Source: JACPFV01 sp038043245
GTDB taxonomy: Bacteria; Pseudomonadota; Gammaproteobacteria; Nevskiales; Nevskiaceae
DNA length: 26,129 bases
Reading direction: 5' to 3'
Assembly (NCBI GenBank): GCA_038043245.1
Contig: JBBTCH010000013.1
Span: 1 to 26,129, forward strand
Shown: piece by piece, positions 22,820 to 26,129 of the stretch
Layout of the letters: the number at the start of each line of letters is the position of its first letter
How positions within the stretch are numbered: the first letter of the stretch is position 1
Translations under genes and position numbers: made by a program
Notes under the pieces: model-generated
The model's input: the letters and a program-made list of their open reading frames with translations, nothing else
Told to the model about the DNA's origin: nothing
The model's database searches: none

Positions 22820-25753
22820 ATGCATACCCAGACCAGCACCGCCGAAGCGCCCCGCCGCGCACCGGCCCTCGAAACCGAAAACACCGTCAGCGCCGCCGAA
22901 CTCGCCGCCACTGCGCCGGGTGCGATCCGCGTGATCCGCCGCAACGGCAAGGTCACGGCGTTCGACGCCTCCAAGATCAACATCGCCATGACCAAGGCCT
23001 TCCTCGCCGTCGAGGGCGGTAATGCGGCCGCGAGCAGCCGCGTGCGCGAACGCGCCGAGGCGCTGACTTCGCAGGTCGTGGCCGCGCTGACACGCCATCT
23101 CAACGGCGGCGGCACCGTGCACATCGAAGACATCCAGGACCAGGTCGAGCTGAGCCTGATGCGCGCTGGCGAGCACAAGGTCGCGCGCGACTACGTCATC
23201 TACCGCGAGCTGCGCACGCAGCAGCGCGCCGCCGAAGCCGCCGCCAAGCCGGCGGCCAAGCGCGCCGCCGAGAAACTGATCCACGTCAAGCACGACGACG
23301 GCGCCCTCGTCGAGCTCGACGAGATGCGCCTGCATCGCGTGGCGAAGGAAGCCTGCACTGACCTGACCGGCGTCAATGCCGAAGAAGTGGTGCAGGCGGC
23401 GCTGCGTGACCTCTACGACGGCATCCCGGAAGCGGAGCTGTCGCAGGCCGTCACGCTGGCCGCCCGCGCACGCATTGAAAAGGAACCGAATTACACCTAC
23501 GTGTCGGCACGGTTACTGTTGGACTCCATGCGCCACGAGGCGCTCAAGTTCCTCGGCATGGCGGCTTCGCGTCCGACCTTCGAGGAGATGAAGGGTCTGT
23601 ACCCGGAATACTTCCGCGAGTTCATCGTGCGCGCGGCCAAGCTGGAACTGGTCGACGCCAAACTCGCGCAGTACGACCTTGACCGTCTCGGCAAGGCGCT
23701 GCTGCCCGAGCGCGACATGAAGTTCGACTACCTCGGCCTGCAGACCCTGTACGACCGTTACTTCATCCACTCGCACAAGACGCGCTTCGAGCTGCCGCAG
23801 GCGTTCTTCATGCGCGTGGCGATGGGCCTGGCGATGAACGAAGTGGATCGCGAGACCCGCGCCATCGAGTTCTACACCCTGCTGTCCTCGTTCGACTTCA
23901 TGTCGAGCACGCCGACCCTGTTCAACTCCGGCACGCTGCGTCCGCAGCTGTCGAGCTGCTACCTCACCACCGTGCCGGACGACCTCGACGGCATCTTCGG
24001 CGCGATCAAGGACAACGCCCTGCTGTCCAAGTTTGCCGGCGGTCTCGGCAACGACTGGACGCCGGTGCGCGGCATGGGCGCCTACATCAAGGGCACCAAC
24101 GGCAAGTCCAACGGCGTGGTGCCGTTCCTCAAGGTCGCCAACGACACCGCGGTTGCGGTGAATCAGGGCGGCAAGCGCAAGGGCGCGGTCTGCGGCTATC
24201 TCGAAACCTGGCACCGCGACATCGAGGAATTCCTCGACCTGCGCAAGAACACCGGCGACGACCGCCGCCGCACCCACGACATGAACACCGCCAACTGGGT
24301 GCCGGACCTGTTCATGAAGCGCGTGATGGAAGACGGCCCGTGGACGCTGTTCAGCCCCGAGGACACGCCGGACCTGCACGACCTCGTTGGTTCTGCCTTC
24401 GAGAAGCGCTACAACGAATACGAGAAGCTGGCCGCCGACGGCCGCATCAAGAACCACAAGACCCTGCCGGCCGTGCAGCTGTGGCGAAAGATGCTGTCCA
24501 TGCTGTTCGAAACCGGCCACCCGTGGGTGACCTTCAAGGACCCGTGCAATCTGCGCAGCCCGCAGCAGCACATGGGCGTGGTGCACTCGTCGAATCTGTG
24601 CACCGAGATCACGCTCAACACCAAGGCCAATCAGGAAATCGCCGTCTGCAACCTCGGCTCGGTCAACCTGCCGGCGCACATCACCGCCGACGGCAAGCTC
24701 GACACCGCCAAGCTGGCCAAGACCATCGGCACCGCCATGCGCATGCTGGATAACGTCATCGAGTACAACTACTACTCGGTGGTCACCGCGCGCAATTCCA
24801 ACCTGCGCCACCGTCCGGTCGGCCTCGGCATCATGGGTTTCAACGACGCCCTCTACAAACTGCGCCTGCCTTACGAGTCCGACAAGGCCACGCAGTTCGC
24901 CGACTACTCGATGGAAGCGGTCAGCTACTTCGCCATCAAGGCTTCGGCCGACCTCGCCGAAGAGCGCGGCGCCTATCCGAGCTTCAAGGGCTCGCTGTGG
25001 GACCAGGGCATCCTGCCGATCGACTCGATCAAGCTGCTCGCCGCCAACCGCGGCCCGTACCTGAAGCAGGACGCCGGCGTCAGCGGCAAGTTCGACTGGG
25101 ATGCGCTGCGCGGCCGCGTCAAGACCGTCGGCATCCGCAACAGCAACACCATGGCCATCGCGCCGACCGCGACCATCGCCAACATCACCGGCGTGTCGCA
25201 GTCCATCGAGCCGACGTACCAGAACCTGTACGTCAAATCGAACCTGTCGGGCGAGTTCACCGTGGTCAACGAGTATCTGGTCAACGACCTCAAGAAGCTC
25301 AACCTGTGGGACGAGGTCATGGTCCACGACCTCAAGTACTACGACGGTAGCGTGCAGAAGATCAACCGCGTGCCGCAGGAGCTGAAGGAAATCTACAAGT
25401 GCGCGTTCGAGATCGACGCCAAGCGTCTCGTTGACGCCGGCAGCCGCCGCCAGAAGTGGATCGACCAGGCGCAGTCGCTGAACCTGTACATGGCGGTGCC
25501 GAACGGCAAGAAACTCGACGAGCTGTACAAGTACGCATGGCTGTCGGGTCTCAAGACCACGTACTACCTGCGCACGCTTGGCGCCACCCACACCGAAAAG
25601 ACCACCATCACCGACACCCGCCTGAACAAGGTCGGTGGCGCGGGCGACGGCTCGGCGGAGGCCACGGCGGCGAAAGCCTCCATCGCCGCCACCGATGCCG
25701 GCGAAGCCAAGGTCTGTTCGATCCTGGATCCGGAATGCGAAGCCTGCCAGTGA
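22820..25753 (+). CDS. nrdA: Class Ia ribonucleoside-diphosphate reductase, alpha subunit
   Basis: 977-aa catalytic subunit that reduces ribonucleoside diphosphates. Two ATP-cone regions precede the core: about 36-130 (IRVIRRNGKVTAFDASKINI) and about 152-240 (LIHVKHDDGALVELDEMRLHRV), the arrangement known from Pseudomonas-type NrdA. The barrel carries C380 (LSSCYL), N592/C594/E596 (NLCTEI) and C610 (VCNLGSVNL), the expected radical-site and redox residues, plus the tyrosine pair in TTYYLRTLG. The C-terminal tail has shuttle cysteines C973 and C976 in ECEACQ. I choose the ATG at 22820: a GGGGGAG sequence lies 11 nt upstream and the upstream in-frame extension to 22724 would begin inside the promoter. 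nrdB follows after 78 nt. Confidence 0.96.
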   Translation: MHTQTSTAEAPRRAPALETENTVSAAELAATAPGAIRVIRRNGKVTAFDASKINIAMTKAFLAVEGGNAAASSRVRERAEALTSQVVAALTRHLNGGGTVHIEDIQDQVELSLMRAGEHKVARDYVIYRELRTQQRAAEAAAKPAAKRAAEKLIHVKHDDGALVELDEMRLHRVAKEACTDLTGVNAEEVVQAALRDLYDGIPEAELSQAVTLAARARIEKEPNYTYVSARLLLDSMRHEALKFLGMAASRPTFEEMKGLYPEYFREFIVRAAKLELVDAKLAQYDLDRLGKALLPERDMKFDYLGLQTLYDRYFIHSHKTRFELPQAFFMRVAMGLAMNEVDRETRAIEFYTLLSSFDFMSSTPTLFNSGTLRPQLSSCYLTTVPDDLDGIFGAIKDNALLSKFAGGLGNDWTPVRGMGAYIKGTNGKSNGVVPFLKVANDTAVAVNQGGKRKGAVCGYLETWHRDIEEFLDLRKNTGDDRRRTHDMNTANWVPDLFMKRVMEDGPWTLFSPEDTPDLHDLVGSAFEKRYNEYEKLAADGRIKNHKTLPAVQLWRKMLSMLFETGHPWVTFKDPCNLRSPQQHMGVVHSSNLCTEITLNTKANQEIAVCNLGSVNLPAHITADGKLDTAKLAKTIGTAMRMLDNVIEYNYYSVVTARNSNLRHRPVGLGIMGFNDALYKLRLPYESDKATQFADYSMEAVSYFAIKASADLAEERGAYPSFKGSLWDQGILPIDSIKLLAANRGPYLKQDAGVSGKFDWDALRGRVKTVGIRNSNTMAIAPTATIANITGVSQSIEPTYQNLYVKSNLSGEFTVVNEYLVNDLKKLNLWDEVMVHDLKYYDGSVQKINRVPQELKEIYKCAFEIDAKRLVDAGSRRQKWIDQAQSLNLYMAVPNGKKLDELYKYAWLSGLKTTYYLRTLGATHTEKTTITDTRLNKVGGAGDGSAEATAAKASIAATDAGEAKVCSILDPECEACQ

Positions 25754-25761
25754 AATTGATT

Positions 25762-25797
25762 CCCTCTCCCCTTGGGGGAGAGGGCTAGGGTGAGGGG
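25762..25797 (+). repeat. GC-rich hairpin repeat between nrdA and nrdB
   Basis: CCCTCTCCCC (25762-25771) pairs perfectly with GGGGAGAGGG (25775-25784) around a 3-nt loop, then comes the tail CTAGGGTGAGGGG (25785-25797). I recognise this as a type of dispersed intergenic repeat common in GC-rich Gammaproteobacteria; copy number in this genome cannot be seen. In the nrdA-nrdB gap it may attenuate transcription or stabilise the upstream mRNA. No T-run follows, so a classical terminator is unlikely. Confidence 0.65.
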
Positions 25798-25831
25798 TAA
25801 AAACCTCCACCGAATGCTGAGGAGATAAAAA

Positions 25832-26129
25832 ATGCTCGACTGGGACGATTCACCCAACACCGCAGAACCGGCGGTCACGCCGGCCACTTCCTCGCGCGCT
25901 GCGCCGCATCCGGCGGTAGTCGCCGCTGCGGTTCAGGCCGTCGCGCATCCCGCGCCGGTTCCCACCGTGCCGTCGCCGGAGGAGTTCCGCCTCAAGCCCA
26001 TGCAGGGCAAGCCCGAAGCGGGCGTCACCGGTCTCGAAGACCTCGAGATGGGCGCCAAGCGCATCCAGGTCGATGACAAGAAGATCATCAACTGCCGCGC
26101 CGACCTCAACCAGCTGGTGCCGTTCAAGT
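25832..26129 (+). CDS. nrdB: Class Ia ribonucleoside-diphosphate reductase, beta subunit, N-terminal part (partial)
   Basis: 99 residues are visible from the ATG at 25832, preceded by GAGGAG at 25819-25824; the gene runs out of the window. After MLDWDDSP there is a low-complexity Ala/Pro/Val-rich segment (about 9-48), then the recognisable NrdB sequence: KRIQVDDKKIINCRADLNQLVPFK. This subunit carries the diiron-tyrosyl radical that starts catalysis in NrdA. The iron ligands and radical tyrosine lie beyond the window. The identification rests on the RADLNQLVPFK segment and on the position after nrdA. Confidence 0.9.
   Translation, partial: MLDWDDSPNTAEPAVTPATSSRAAPHPAVVAAAVQAVAHPAPVPTVPSPEEFRLKPMQGKPEAGVTGLEDLEMGAKRIQVDDKKIINCRADLNQLVPFK

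Noticed and set aside
23513..25810. A 765-codon open frame on the minus strand opposite nrdA
   Set aside because: The predicted protein is a His/Asp/Arg/Val-rich composition typical of the antisense frame of a GC-rich gene. It has no recognisable domain, and nrdA on the other strand is unambiguous.

Overview
The window is a chromosomal stretch of a GC-rich Gammaproteobacterium. The housekeeping set (petABC-sspAB, recA-recX, fis next to purH, class Ia nrdAB with a double ATP-cone NrdA) fits a free-living aerobe from the Xanthomonadales/Nevskiales/Steroidobacterales side of the class. That placement is inferred from protein resemblance and gene order, not from a phylogeny. I see no rRNA, tRNA, CRISPR array, transposase or prophage gene.

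Layout. (1) 1-5214, minus strand: a fatty-acid beta-oxidation operon running thiolase, FadB/FadJ-type alpha subunit, then a FadE-type acyl-CoA dehydrogenase cut by the window edge. It diverges from a TetR-family regulator (5416-6033). The 201-bp divergent region carries two copies of GTAAT-N4-ATTAC, a likely operator pair. (2) 6030-11380, minus strand: a LysE/RhtB exporter, a protein with two tandem GST-N/thioredoxin-like domains, purH, a short Fis protein translationally coupled to purH, then (upstream on that strand) recX, recA and a CinA C-terminal/PncC-type gene. (3) 11458-14757, plus strand: petA-petB-petC for the cytochrome bc1 complex with overlapping start/stop codons, then sspA. (4) 14907-15456, minus strand: a MazF/PemK toxin with an AbrB/MazE-type antitoxin, sitting against the reading direction between sspA and sspB, which are usually adjacent. 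(5) 15553-22548, plus strand: sspB followed tightly by a MacA-like adaptor, one MacB/LolD-type ATPase and four FtsX-like permeases arranged as two homologous pairs (A-B-A'-B'). (6) 22549-26129: a regulated upstream region with a NrdR-like box and consensus -35, then nrdA, a dispersed-type GC-rich hairpin, and the start of nrdB, cut by the window edge.

How the parts work together. The fad block degrades acyl-CoAs to acetyl-CoA and is probably switched by the divergent TetR protein. petABC carries electrons from quinol to cytochrome c. SspA and SspB are stress/proteolysis partners (RNA polymerase-associated and ClpX adaptor). The ABC block looks like a tripartite efflux or lipoprotein/envelope stress system without its own outer-membrane protein. 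nrdAB makes deoxynucleotides. The most noteworthy unconventional points are the paired fad operators, the doubled permease pair served by one ATPase, the toxin-antitoxin insertion in the ssp locus with its own palindromes, and the compact nrdA control region.
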